Source: CAZPWQ01 sp964590495
Lineage (GTDB): Bacteria; Bacteroidota; Rhodothermia; Balneolales; Balneolaceae
NCBI GenBank assembly: GCA_964590495.1
Contig: CAZPWQ010000092.1
Location: forward strand, 1-14,393
DNA: 14,393 nt
Direction: 5' to 3'
Numbering within the stretch: position 1 is the stretch's first letter; each line of letters begins with the position of its first letter. The notes beneath the pieces are model-generated. The model was given only the letters and a program-made list of their open reading frames with translations, made no database searches and was not told the DNA's origin. Shown here piece by piece: positions 5,939-12,767 of the stretch. Both the position numbers and the translations under genes were made by a program.

Positions 5939-7381
5939 TTAGTTCGAATCTTTTCCAATAAATTCGGTTTCCTCAAGTAACTCTCCCTGTCCGGTTCGTC
6001 CTGCCAGCCACATCAGTATACTGACCCCAAGCCCCGGATAAAATGGTTCCAGTCCCAGGAAAGTATAATCATATGCTCCTTCGCTTAATACAGTACCGAT
6101 AATAAGCCAGAAGAGCGAAACACCGATACTGATGATCATGATCGGAAGTACCCATTTCTTCTTTAGTGTAAAAAACTTCAGGTAAACACCAAGTACCGGG
6201 ATCAGCAGGCCGGGTATCATTACTGAACCTATCACATACCACAGATCAATTACACTCGGATATATGATAATCAGTATGATTCCCAGAATGGCTGCCAGGA
6301 AGGTGCTGATACGGGTAAGCCTGTTGTTGGAAGTTTCCGGGAACAGCTTTACGAGGAGGTCACGCCCCAGGGTCTGTCCCGATAAGAAGAGATAACTATC
6401 GAGTGTCGACATGATTGTAGCCAGCAACGCCACAAAAAAGAGTCCCTTGAGGCCGATCGGAAGAATTTCATTGGCCAGAAACGGGTAAACCATGAGTGGT
6501 TCCTTCAGCTCGGGACCGAGTATTGCCCAGCCGTAGATTCCGCTGAACATCGTCATGAAGTCAAAAGCGGACCAAAGTAGAATTGAAACCAAAATACCCT
6601 GTTTGGCTGTTTTTGGAGACTTGGCCGCCGCAGCCCGTTGGTGGAAGCTTGGATCCACAAATGTCCACAGGGCAATAAAAAACCAGACGAGTATATATTG
6701 AATATCCTGTCCGCCGGTTATATCGCGGTAGTTTTCAGGGATGTTATCCCACAGGGTGGAGATGGAGCCGAATTCATTCCCCGCAAAGTACAGGAGGAGA
6801 GCAAAGCCGCCGAACATCAGTGTAATTTGCAGCATGTCGGTGCGGACCACAGCACTGAATCCCCCGAAAGCTACATAAGCGACCGAAAAGAAGGCGACCG
6901 CGCTGGCATACCATAGAAAATGACCGCTGCCTCCTGTCAGGTATTGGAAGATGAGCCCAAGCATCAGGATGTACGGCGCGGGACTGACAAGTACAAAAAT
7001 GGGGAGGGCCGATAAACGCCCGGCTTTTTCGCCATAAAAATCAGCGATTGCTTCCGGTAGTGACAGAGCTTTGTTCATACGTATCTTTCCTGCCAGCAGC
7101 CAGGCAAACAAAGCTGAAAAAATATAAAAGGGAAGCCCGAAAAGCAGCCATTGCGAAATACCGAATTGGTAGCTGTACTCCCCTACACCGAGTATACCGC
7201 CATACCATGTTGAGACAAGGGTAGCTACAAAAGCCGGCAGTGTCATTTTTCTTCCCGAGAGCAGAAATGTTTCTTCATCCGCTTCTTCCCATTCCCGTTT
7301 CCATGTCAAAAAGACCAGGAAACCGAAATAAGCGAAAATGATGCACCAGTCGAAAAGGGTAAATTCCAGATCGGAAAGCAA
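5939..7381 (-). CDS. Sodium:solute symporter (SSS family), possible thiamine transporter
   Basis: 480 residues with about 12-13 membrane helices, typical of SSS transporters, which move substrates inward with Na+. Family marks are TLVSTWYGGILGVGEY in helix 2 (residues 54-69), GGFSAVVRTDMLQ (173-185), DPSFHQRAAAAKSPKTAKQG (243-262), and the Na2-site segment ATIMSTLDSYLFLSGQTLGRD (321-341), where Ser325 and Thr326 are the expected ligands. The substrate is not evident from sequence. It starts 30 nt after thiamine pyrophosphokinase on the same strand, and an SSS-type thiamine carrier (ThiV) has been predicted elsewhere, so thiamine is the leading guess. The only plausible start is TTG at 7381; the first internal ATG is residue 46, too late. 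No ribosome site is visible. Confidence 0.88.
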   Translation of the reverse strand: MLSDLEFTLFDWCIIFAYFGFLVFLTWKREWEEADEETFLLSGRKMTLPAFVATLVSTWYGGILGVGEYSYQFGISQWLLFGLPFYIFSALFAWLLAGKIRMNKALSLPEAIADFYGEKAGRLSALPIFVLVSPAPYILMLGLIFQYLTGGSGHFLWYASAVAFFSVAYVAFGGFSAVVRTDMLQITLMFGGFALLLYFAGNEFGSISTLWDNIPENYRDITGGQDIQYILVWFFIALWTFVDPSFHQRAAAAKSPKTAKQGILVSILLWSAFDFMTMFSGIYGWAILGPELKEPLMVYPFLANEILPIGLKGLFFVALLATIMSTLDSYLFLSGQTLGRDLLVKLFPETSNNRLTRISTFLAAILGIILIIIYPSVIDLWYVIGSVMIPGLLIPVLGVYLKFFTLKKKWVLPIMIISIGVSLFWLIIGTVLSEGAYDYTFLGLEPFYPGLGVSILMWLAGRTGQGELLEETEFIGKDSN

Positions 7382-7411
7382 TAGATTCGGAAAATTAAGT
7401 AAAGATTGAAA

Positions 7412-8032
7412 TTAATTGTTGGTGATAAATATAATCAGATCGCCCTGGCGATGGGATATTTCTACCGGGCTGTCAATTACTTCGTTGGAGGATCCGTCAC
7501 GCACGCCATTTTCCAGGTTTTCATCTTTCAGAGGATACTTCAGACCTTTTGTCGTAATGCCCGTCACCTGTCCCGAAAGTGGAAAAAGTGAGATACCGGT
7601 ACCAACCGGTAGTTCTGCGGTAAAAGATTTAGGGAGCAGGAATGTGTCTCCGTAGTCGTCTTTTAGGCACAGTTTTTTTAATCTGGGATCGAATTTTTTA
7701 AGGACGGAAAGATTTTTCAGTGTGTGATCAAGACGCTTCCCCGTAGCTCCGAGAATTTTGATATGTGTTGAATTTTCACGGAGAGCCAGCGATAAAGCCT
7801 TTTCCAGATCGTTGGTTTCCTGGTCGGGATCAAAAATAATTTCGAACAGCTCATCGTTGGTTGGCTTAAAACTGTCGAAATCGCCGATAACTACATCAGG
7901 TAAATTTTCAAATTCCATTGCTACAAGGCCACCGCCGTCAGCTGCTATAAAAAAGTCGGCCCACTCGCGGCATTCCTCGAAAAGAGGACGCGAGGGTGGT
8001 ATTCCGTCACATAAGATCAGAGTTTTCTTCAT
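7412..8032 (-). CDS. thiN: Thiamine pyrophosphokinase
   Basis: 206 residues, the normal length. Motifs of the family appear in order: AADGG (residues 30-34), VIGDFDS (48-54), DQETNDLEKAL (70-80) and LGATGKRLDHTL (94-105), which bind ATP/Mg and thiamine; a beta-rich C-terminal half with HRQGDLIIFI near the end completes the fold. The enzyme transfers pyrophosphate from ATP to thiamine to give TPP directly, the salvage route used when thiamine is taken up. ATG at 8032 is clear. It precedes the symporter gene on the same strand by 30 nt, so the two probably share a transcript. I looked for a TPP riboswitch in the 153-bp upstream spacer and see no convincing one. Confidence 0.92.
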   Translation of the reverse strand: MKKTLILCDGIPPSRPLFEECREWADFFIAADGGGLVAMEFENLPDVVIGDFDSFKPTNDELFEIIFDPDQETNDLEKALSLALRENSTHIKILGATGKRLDHTLKNLSVLKKFDPRLKKLCLKDDYGDTFLLPKSFTAELPVGTGISLFPLSGQVTGITTKGLKYPLKDENLENGVRDGSSNEVIDSPVEISHRQGDLIIFITNN

Positions 8033-8131
8033 GATTGACCGCAGTAATATTACAGTTTACAATCTATAAAGGCCACTTAATAATAAGGTTAAATCACTCA
8101 ATTTTTTACCCGAAAAAAATATTGCTTTCTT

Positions 8132-8139
8132 CAAAGCTA
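8132..8139 (-). promoter_or_regulatory. Possible Bacteroidota-type -7 promoter element for thiN
   Basis: TAGCTTTG on the minus strand fits the TAnnTTTG consensus of Bacteroidota housekeeping promoters and lies 99 bp upstream of thiN, in the divergent spacer. There is no matching -33 TTG at the expected distance, so this may be chance. Confidence 0.2.
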
Positions 8140-8185
8140 TGTACCATTTTAATAAGCTTATTTTTCGCGGTCTAATCCCGTCATT

Positions 8186-9169
8186 ATGTTTGAAGAACTT
8201 GTCCGAAAACTAAAAAATCATAAAACGGTCGGCGTTTATTCGCACATCCGCCCCGACGGGGATTGTATCGGAGCCCAGGTAGCTACCTGTCTTTGGTTGC
8301 AGAAGAACGATATCGAAGTCTACGCTTTTAATGACGATGATGTACCCCTGAATTTACAATGGCTGGCCGAATTTTTTCCCATTCAAAAACCACAGGAGAA
8401 GCTTCTCAAAAAATGCGATGCTTTTATTCTCCTTGATGGTAATTCGCCAAAACGGTTTGGGAGTTACTCTGATTATATTCAGGATGATCCGAAGCCTGCT
8501 TATATGATCGACCACCACCCGGACCCGCATGATGGTTTTGACCTTAGCATTTCAGTTGAAGAAGCCTCCTCGACCTGCGAACTTATTTTTCATCTCTATC
8601 TGCAAAATGATGTTAATCAGATAGATGAAAAGGCTGCAAAGGCTCTTTATACAGGTTTGCTGACCGATACCGGCTCTCTTCAATATGACAGCGTAACACC
8701 GGAAACATTGACTATCGCTTCCGAGCTGTTGCGTTTGGGTCAGTTTCGTCCCAATGAGGTGGCTGAAAAGGTTTTTTCCAATAAAAGTTTGAATCAGTTG
8801 CATTTGCTGAGCCGTGCCATGGGCACAATCGAATTATTCGAGGACAATCAGATAGCTATTATGTACGTTACCGAAGAGATGTTGGAAGAAACCAATACCA
8901 CCAATGATGATTGCGAAGGATTTGTAGCTTACCCGTTAAGTGTGACGGGTATTAAAGCTGCTATTCTGTTTAAGGATCTGGGCGACGGTATTAAAATGAG
9001 TCTCCGTTCCAAAAGCAATGACGTAAATGTCAACCGGTGGGCTCGTGAAATCGGTGGAGGCGGGCATAAAAAAGCATCGGGTGCATGGCATCCCGGCCCG
9101 CTCGAAAAAGCTATTGAAGATATTGTGGCTATTGGTTCTGAACAGCTCGTTCGTGTAGATAAGTCGTAA
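8186..9169 (+). CDS. nrnA: NrnA-like DHH/DHHA1 phosphoesterase (bifunctional oligoribonuclease / pAp phosphatase family)
   Basis: 327 residues, matching NrnA. The N-terminal DHH domain has SHIRPDGDCIGA (residues 19-30) with metal ligands His20, Asp24 and Asp26, LLDGN with Asp84, IDHHPD (108-113) with the Asp-His-His triad, and TGLLTDTGSLQY with Asp161. The C-terminal DHHA1 domain has MSLRSK (271-276) and the substrate-binding GGGGHKKASG (290-299). In Bacillus and relatives NrnA degrades 2-5 nt RNAs and pApA and dephosphorylates pAp, the by-product of PAPS reduction; a CysH-type reductase is encoded 2 kb downstream, so pAp removal may matter here. The ATG at 8186 has no clear ribosome site. 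The protease gene follows after 19 nt, suggesting a shared transcript. Confidence 0.9.
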   Translation: MFEELVRKLKNHKTVGVYSHIRPDGDCIGAQVATCLWLQKNDIEVYAFNDDDVPLNLQWLAEFFPIQKPQEKLLKKCDAFILLDGNSPKRFGSYSDYIQDDPKPAYMIDHHPDPHDGFDLSISVEEASSTCELIFHLYLQNDVNQIDEKAAKALYTGLLTDTGSLQYDSVTPETLTIASELLRLGQFRPNEVAEKVFSNKSLNQLHLLSRAMGTIELFEDNQIAIMYVTEEMLEETNTTNDDCEGFVAYPLSVTGIKAAILFKDLGDGIKMSLRSKSNDVNVNRWAREIGGGGHKKASGAWHPGPLEKAIEDIVAIGSEQLVRVDKS

Positions 9170-9188
9170 AAAATCAAGTGGTAGTTCG

Positions 9189-10454
9189 ATGGTTATTAGC
9201 AGAATTAGTAATCAGGTAGTACTTCTGTTCATTTCTTGCCTGCTGGTATTTTGTTCTGCGGATACAGATAACACTTCAAACGGGAACGAAAATGCGACAC
9301 CGGCCAGAGGTGCAAGCATATCAAGAATTATAGCCGGTTCAGGTGAGCCGGCGAAAACGGAAGAATCACAGGCAGTTACTGAGACACCTGTTCAGCAGAA
9401 CTCTGATCGGGATTCTGCGATTAATGCCAGCCGGGAAACAGCAATTACACAGGCCGTCCGGAAGGTAAGTCCCGCCGTCGTAAGTATAACGGTAACAGAA
9501 GTAGTGCAGGGCAGACCCCGGATATCTTTTGATCAATATTTTCAGCCCTTTTTAGAGCACGGGCGTGAACGTGAATTCAGCAGTATGGGCTCGGGATTTA
9601 TCATCAGTGAAGATGGACTGGTAGTCACAAATCAGCATGTGGTGAGTAAAAATGCAAAAAAGATCATGATCTCACTTCCCGAAGGGGCGCAATATGAGGC
9701 GGAAGTACTTGGAGCCGATGATCTGGCAGATCTGGCCCTGCTTAAAATTCAGGCTGACCGTTCCTTCCCCTATGTGACTTTTGGAGATTCCGATGAGGTA
9801 ATGGTGGGAGAGTGGTCGCTGGCAATTGGAAATCCGTTCGGCCTCTTTGAAGCTGCCCAGCCTTCTGTAACAGTGGGGGTAGTAAGTGCACGAAACCGGG
9901 ATTTTCGCCCTGACCCTCAGGAACCAAGGGTGTATATGGATATGATCCAGACGGATGCCGCTATTAATCGGGGTAATTCAGGCGGGCCGTTAATCGACAG
10001 CGAAGGAAATGTGATTGGCGTAAATACTTTCATCTTTACCGGTGGAACGAGCGGTGGTTTTGTGGGATTGGGTTTTGCTATCCCCAGTAATCGCGTAAAA
10101 AAAATAATTGAACAGCTTTCAAGCACCGGCGAAGTGCGGCTCTCATACGATCCGGGCTTTGCCACAGTTGAAATGACGTATCAGCTGGCCGCTAAATACG
10201 GGCTGCGTGCCATAAGGGGGTTGCTGGTCCAAAGCGTAAATAAGGACGGTCCTGCATTTGAAGCCGGGATTATGCCGGGAGATATTATTCTGAAGATAGG
10301 TGATGAGCAAGTACAGAGTAAAATACATGCACAGGCGCTGTTCCGGGAATATAACGAGGGTGACACCATGCGCGTGGAGCTTCTTCGCAAAAACCAGCCT
10401 TACGAAGCGGAAATCATGCTCAGAAAAAAGGTGTCGGAAAAGAGCCGTAATTAA
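9189..10454 (+). CDS. HtrA/DegQ-family serine protease with one PDZ domain, probable lipoprotein
   Basis: 421 residues. A hydrophobic signal segment (about 9-21) ends at Cys22 (LLVFCSADTD); it resembles a lipobox, although Phe before Cys is unusual. A low-complexity Ser/Thr/Asn/Glu-rich linker (23-85) follows, then a trypsin-like domain (about 86-312) with complete catalytic triad His150 (TNQHVV), Asp181 (DDLADLALLKI) and Ser264 (RGNSGGPL). One PDZ domain (about 325-412) contains the ligand loop region GLLVQSV and AGIMPGDIILKIGDEQV. One PDZ is as in DegS/HhoA-like proteases rather than DegP with two. It should act outside the cytoplasmic membrane in quality control of envelope proteins. It begins 19 nt after the NrnA-like gene; the ATG at 9189 lacks a clear ribosome site. 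Confidence 0.9.
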   Translation: MVISRISNQVVLLFISCLLVFCSADTDNTSNGNENATPARGASISRIIAGSGEPAKTEESQAVTETPVQQNSDRDSAINASRETAITQAVRKVSPAVVSITVTEVVQGRPRISFDQYFQPFLEHGREREFSSMGSGFIISEDGLVVTNQHVVSKNAKKIMISLPEGAQYEAEVLGADDLADLALLKIQADRSFPYVTFGDSDEVMVGEWSLAIGNPFGLFEAAQPSVTVGVVSARNRDFRPDPQEPRVYMDMIQTDAAINRGNSGGPLIDSEGNVIGVNTFIFTGGTSGGFVGLGFAIPSNRVKKIIEQLSSTGEVRLSYDPGFATVEMTYQLAAKYGLRAIRGLLVQSVNKDGPAFEAGIMPGDIILKIGDEQVQSKIHAQALFREYNEGDTMRVELLRKNQPYEAEIMLRKKVSEKSRN

Positions 10455-10483
10455 TCGCAGCACCAATGCAGGGTAAATCTGCT

Positions 10484-10511
10484 GTGGGGACACGATATAT
10501 CGTATCCTTAC
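10484..10511. repeat. Dispersed palindromic repeat, copy 2 (GGGACACGAT family); possible bidirectional terminator
   Basis: Arms 10484-10497 and 10498-10511 pair at 13 of 14 positions if two G-U pairs are allowed, centred between 10497 and 10498. It shares GGGACACGAT and the following ATCG with the repeat at 725-746, in the opposite orientation. It fills most of the 66-bp gap between convergent genes, where a hairpin could also stop transcription, though no T-run follows. Confidence 0.6.
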
Positions 10512-10520
10512 CCATCCGAA

Positions 10521-11276
10521 TCATCCCTTCCTGTTCAAAAACCTCTCCACCCGCTGCTCATGCAGCTCGTTTTCCCAGAATTCGGTAAATGTTTTGAGTT
10601 CTGCATCGATAGCTTTCCGGCGGTCTTTGCCAAATTGCCGAGCTCGTTCTTTCAGGTTATTAATGAAGTGCCGGTCATTCTTTGTTATACGATCTGCAAA
10701 ATCTTTTACAGCCGGTTTTAACTCTCCAGCCGGATAACAAGCATCGATCAGCTTGTGATCCAAAGCAGTCTCAGCATTGACAGTTGCTGCTTCAGCTAAC
10801 CATTTTAAGGCCGTAGAACGTCCCACACGTTCGATGAGCCGTGTTAGTCCGCCCCAGCCTGGTGGAAGGTAAAATTTGGCCTGGGTGAAACCGAAAATTG
10901 CATCATCGGAAGCAATTCGAAAGTCAAAAGCAAGCATCATTTCACACCCGCCGCCGTAAGCGGGAGCATTAATACAGGCAATTGTCCAGCATGGCAGGTG
11001 CTCAATGCGTTCCAGAATATCAAGCATCCGCACAGCCATTTTTTTAGCTTCTGCTGCTGTCTTGAGAGTATGGAATTCCTCCAGGTCGCCGCCCGAGATA
11101 AATGCATCGCCGCTTCCGCTGAGAATCACTGCCCGTATATTATTATCGGTTTCAACATTAGACAATAAATCTTCCAGTTCTTCCATTACCGCAAAATTAA
11201 TTGCATTATGAACTTCAGGCCGGTCAATTTGTGCCCATAGAAGAGAATTATTTTGTTCGACTTTTACAATACTCAA
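10521..11276 (-). CDS. Enoyl-CoA hydratase/isomerase (crotonase) family protein
   Basis: 251 residues, usual crotonase length. The oxyanion hole is formed by FISGGDLEEF (residues 59-68) and AYGGGCEMMLAFDFRIAS (106-123), with Glu112 at the first catalytic glutamate position. The second glutamate of true hydratases (in the FGQPEI-like motif) is replaced here: the segment reads FGFTQAKFYLPPGWGG, with Lys134 at that place. The PGWGGLTRLIERVGRSTALK stretch reminds me of ECHDC1-type ethylmalonyl-CoA decarboxylases more than of hydratases, so the reaction is uncertain. The C-terminal helices (190-250) look normal. The only reasonable start is TTG at 11276; an in-frame stop lies just upstream and no ATG is available. 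It is transcribed divergently from the cysH-like gene, 62 bp away. Confidence 0.85.
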   Translation of the reverse strand: MSIVKVEQNNSLLWAQIDRPEVHNAINFAVMEELEDLLSNVETDNNIRAVILSGSGDAFISGGDLEEFHTLKTAAEAKKMAVRMLDILERIEHLPCWTIACINAPAYGGGCEMMLAFDFRIASDDAIFGFTQAKFYLPPGWGGLTRLIERVGRSTALKWLAEAATVNAETALDHKLIDACYPAGELKPAVKDFADRITKNDRHFINNLKERARQFGKDRRKAIDAELKTFTEFWENELHEQRVERFLNRKG

Positions 11277-11338
11277 TATTACATTGATGCTTTAAAAGAT
11301 TAAGCGGGATATTGAATAAATAAAGATGGTATTTGGAC

Positions 11339-11995
11339 ATGCATCTAGTTGATAAGGAAAAAATTAATCGATCGCTATCAGCCAAAATTGTTGATGCACG
11401 CGTTACCCAGGTTTTTAATTCTTTTGAAAATGTGCTCGTTACTTCCTCGTTTGGTGTTACTTCTGCTGTACTTTTGCATCTTGTGAGCCGTATCAAACCG
11501 GAATGTCCTGTCTATTTTATTGATACAGGCTATCATTTTGAAGAAACTCTCGAATATAAAGAAAGAATGTCGCGTCTGCTGAACCTGAATGTCGTGAATA
11601 TAAAACCTGATCCTTCCCGTCACATGACCACCCAGGTTAAACGGATGTGGGTAAATAATCCGGATCGCTGTTGCCATATTAATAAAATAGAACCGTTGGA
11701 AAAAGTTAAACCGAAGTACAGTGTTTGGATGTCTGGTTTGATCGGTTATCAAAGTAAACACCGGAGTAATCTTGAGATTATCGATGATAAGTCAGAAATG
11801 TTGAAGTTCTATCCGTTGATTGACTGGAACCGGGATCTCGTTGATGAATATATTGACGGACATGGAATTCCAAAACATCCGTTAGCGAAAAAAGGTTTTA
11901 ATTCCATAGGTTGTACCCATTGTACGATAGCCGGCAGCGGAAGGGAGGGACGCTGGAATGGCCATTCAAAAACGGAATGCGGCCTTCACAAATAA
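11339..11995 (+). CDS. cysH: APS/PAPS reductase (CysH family) with [4Fe-4S] cysteines
   Basis: 218 residues. The PP-loop is TSSFGVTSAVLLH (35-47), followed by FIDTGYHFEETL, a paired cysteine motif DRCCHINKIEPL (Cys111-Cys112), SIGCTHCT (Cys192, Cys195), and the C-terminal catalytic ECGLHK with Cys214. The CC...CxxC set is that of cluster-binding enzymes that reduce adenylyl sulfate, some also PAPS, to sulfite in cysteine biosynthesis. The usual substrate-binding GLRRxQ is SGLIGYQSKHR here, so two arginines are absent, a variation I believe occurs in some Bacteroidota homologues. A TTG at 11333 could add two residues; the ATG at 11339 is preferred, with no strong ribosome site. No other sulfate-assimilation gene is in view. 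Confidence 0.88.
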   Translation: MHLVDKEKINRSLSAKIVDARVTQVFNSFENVLVTSSFGVTSAVLLHLVSRIKPECPVYFIDTGYHFEETLEYKERMSRLLNLNVVNIKPDPSRHMTTQVKRMWVNNPDRCCHINKIEPLEKVKPKYSVWMSGLIGYQSKHRSNLEIIDDKSEMLKFYPLIDWNRDLVDEYIDGHGIPKHPLAKKGFNSIGCTHCTIAGSGREGRWNGHSKTECGLHK

Positions 11996-12074
11996 GTACG
12001 GGTTTGAAAAGATGTTACACCAGTTAAAACCCGATCAAAGCCGGTTACACCCGCACAATTATCCTTGACACTTC

Positions 12075-12431
12075 CTAATCTTCTATTTCGTAATTAACTT
12101 TCTGGCGCTTTGTATTCTCGAGTATCCACCGCTGATAAGGTTCATTTCCCTCCTGTTCGGTAAGTTGCAGGGATATTACGCAAGGACAGTCGTAACTGTG
12201 CAGTTCTTTAACCCGTTCGGTCAGATCATTGACATTATGATAGGGAGTTTTGGCAATAAGAATTACCTCGGTATCTTCCACAACTTCGCCCTTCCAGCGA
12301 TATATAGATTCCATTCCGTCAATTATATTACAGCATGCGGCCAGACGTTCTTTGACCAACTGCTTTCCGATTTTTTTTGCTTCCTGTTTATCTTTGGTGG
12401 TGATGTATACAAGACGAAGATTATAAAACAT
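12075..12431 (-). CDS. cutA: CutA family protein (divalent-cation tolerance)
   Basis: 118 residues, near the usual 105-115. The family features are present: RLVYITTKDKQEAKKIGKQL at the N-terminal strand and helix, KERLAACCNIIDGMESIYRW (residues 27-46), KGEVVEDTEVILIAKT (47-62), LHSYDCPCVISL (77-88) and YQRWILENT near the end. CutA forms a very stable ferredoxin-like trimer that resembles PII proteins; it was named for copper tolerance in E. coli, but its true role remains unclear. The cysteine pairs Cys33-Cys34 and Cys82/Cys84 could bind metal, which I infer only from position. The ATG at 12431 is clear. It is convergent with the cysH-like gene and has no obvious partner. Confidence 0.92.
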   Translation of the reverse strand: MFYNLRLVYITTKDKQEAKKIGKQLVKERLAACCNIIDGMESIYRWKGEVVEDTEVILIAKTPYHNVNDLTERVKELHSYDCPCVISLQLTEQEGNEPYQRWILENTKRQKVNYEIED

Positions 12432-12551
12432 GATTCCAATTCTACTTCAGTTTTAATTATTGCTTATAAGCTAAATCTACAAAATTGATAAACTGACTCA
12501 TAGCATTTTTTGAACAGTTCAATAGTTATTATTCGTGTTGATAACAGGGCA

Positions 12552-12578
12552 AAAAAGCCGTAATTTTCGGGGCTTTTT
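12552..12578 (-). terminator. Terminator-like hairpin upstream of tRNA-Leu
   Basis: AAAAAGCC at 12552-12559 and GGCTTTTT at 12571-12578 form an 8-bp stem with an 11-nt loop. The run of T/A on both sides would suit an intrinsic terminator read in either direction (U-run after the stem on each strand). No gene ends here: cutA starts at 12431 on the minus strand and the tRNA starts at 12619. It may block antisense transcription entering cutA from the right, or end an unrecognised short RNA. Confidence 0.4.
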
Positions 12579-12618
12579 CTATCCGGTTTACAAGTTGTTA
12601 TGCCGGTTGATGAAAACT

Positions 12619-12701
12619 GCGAGAGTGGCGGAATTGGTAGACGCGCTAGATTTAGGATCTAGTGCCTTTCTGGCGTGGGGGTTCGAGTCCCCCCTCTCGT
12701 A
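12619..12701 (+). tRNA. tRNA-Leu (anticodon UAG)
   Basis: The 83-base sequence folds into a complete cloverleaf. The acceptor stem GCGAGAG pairs with CTCTCGT at 12694-12700 (first pair G-U), with discriminator A at 12701. The anticodon stem CTAGA/TCTAG encloses TTTAGGA, so the anticodon is TAG and reads CUA-type leucine codons. The T arm is GGGGG-TTCGAGT-CCCCC (12677-12693), and a long class II variable arm lies between, as expected for leucine. The 3' CCA is not encoded (ACAT follows) and must be added enzymatically. It stands alone, 66 bp before the trigger factor gene. Confidence 0.95.
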
Positions 12702-12767
12702 CATATGATTTAATATAATATACTTTAATCTCATCGTTACCTTAATCTTAGTTTTTGGAGAAAATTT

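Noticed and set aside
8033..8185. TPP riboswitch upstream of thiN
   Set aside because: I looked for the conserved CTGAGA and ACCTGA-like motifs on the minus strand and found none.
12013..12051. Two GTTACACC copies between cysH and cutA
   Set aside because: Only 8 bp each, with no palindromic structure or T-run; too short to support a regulatory site or terminator.
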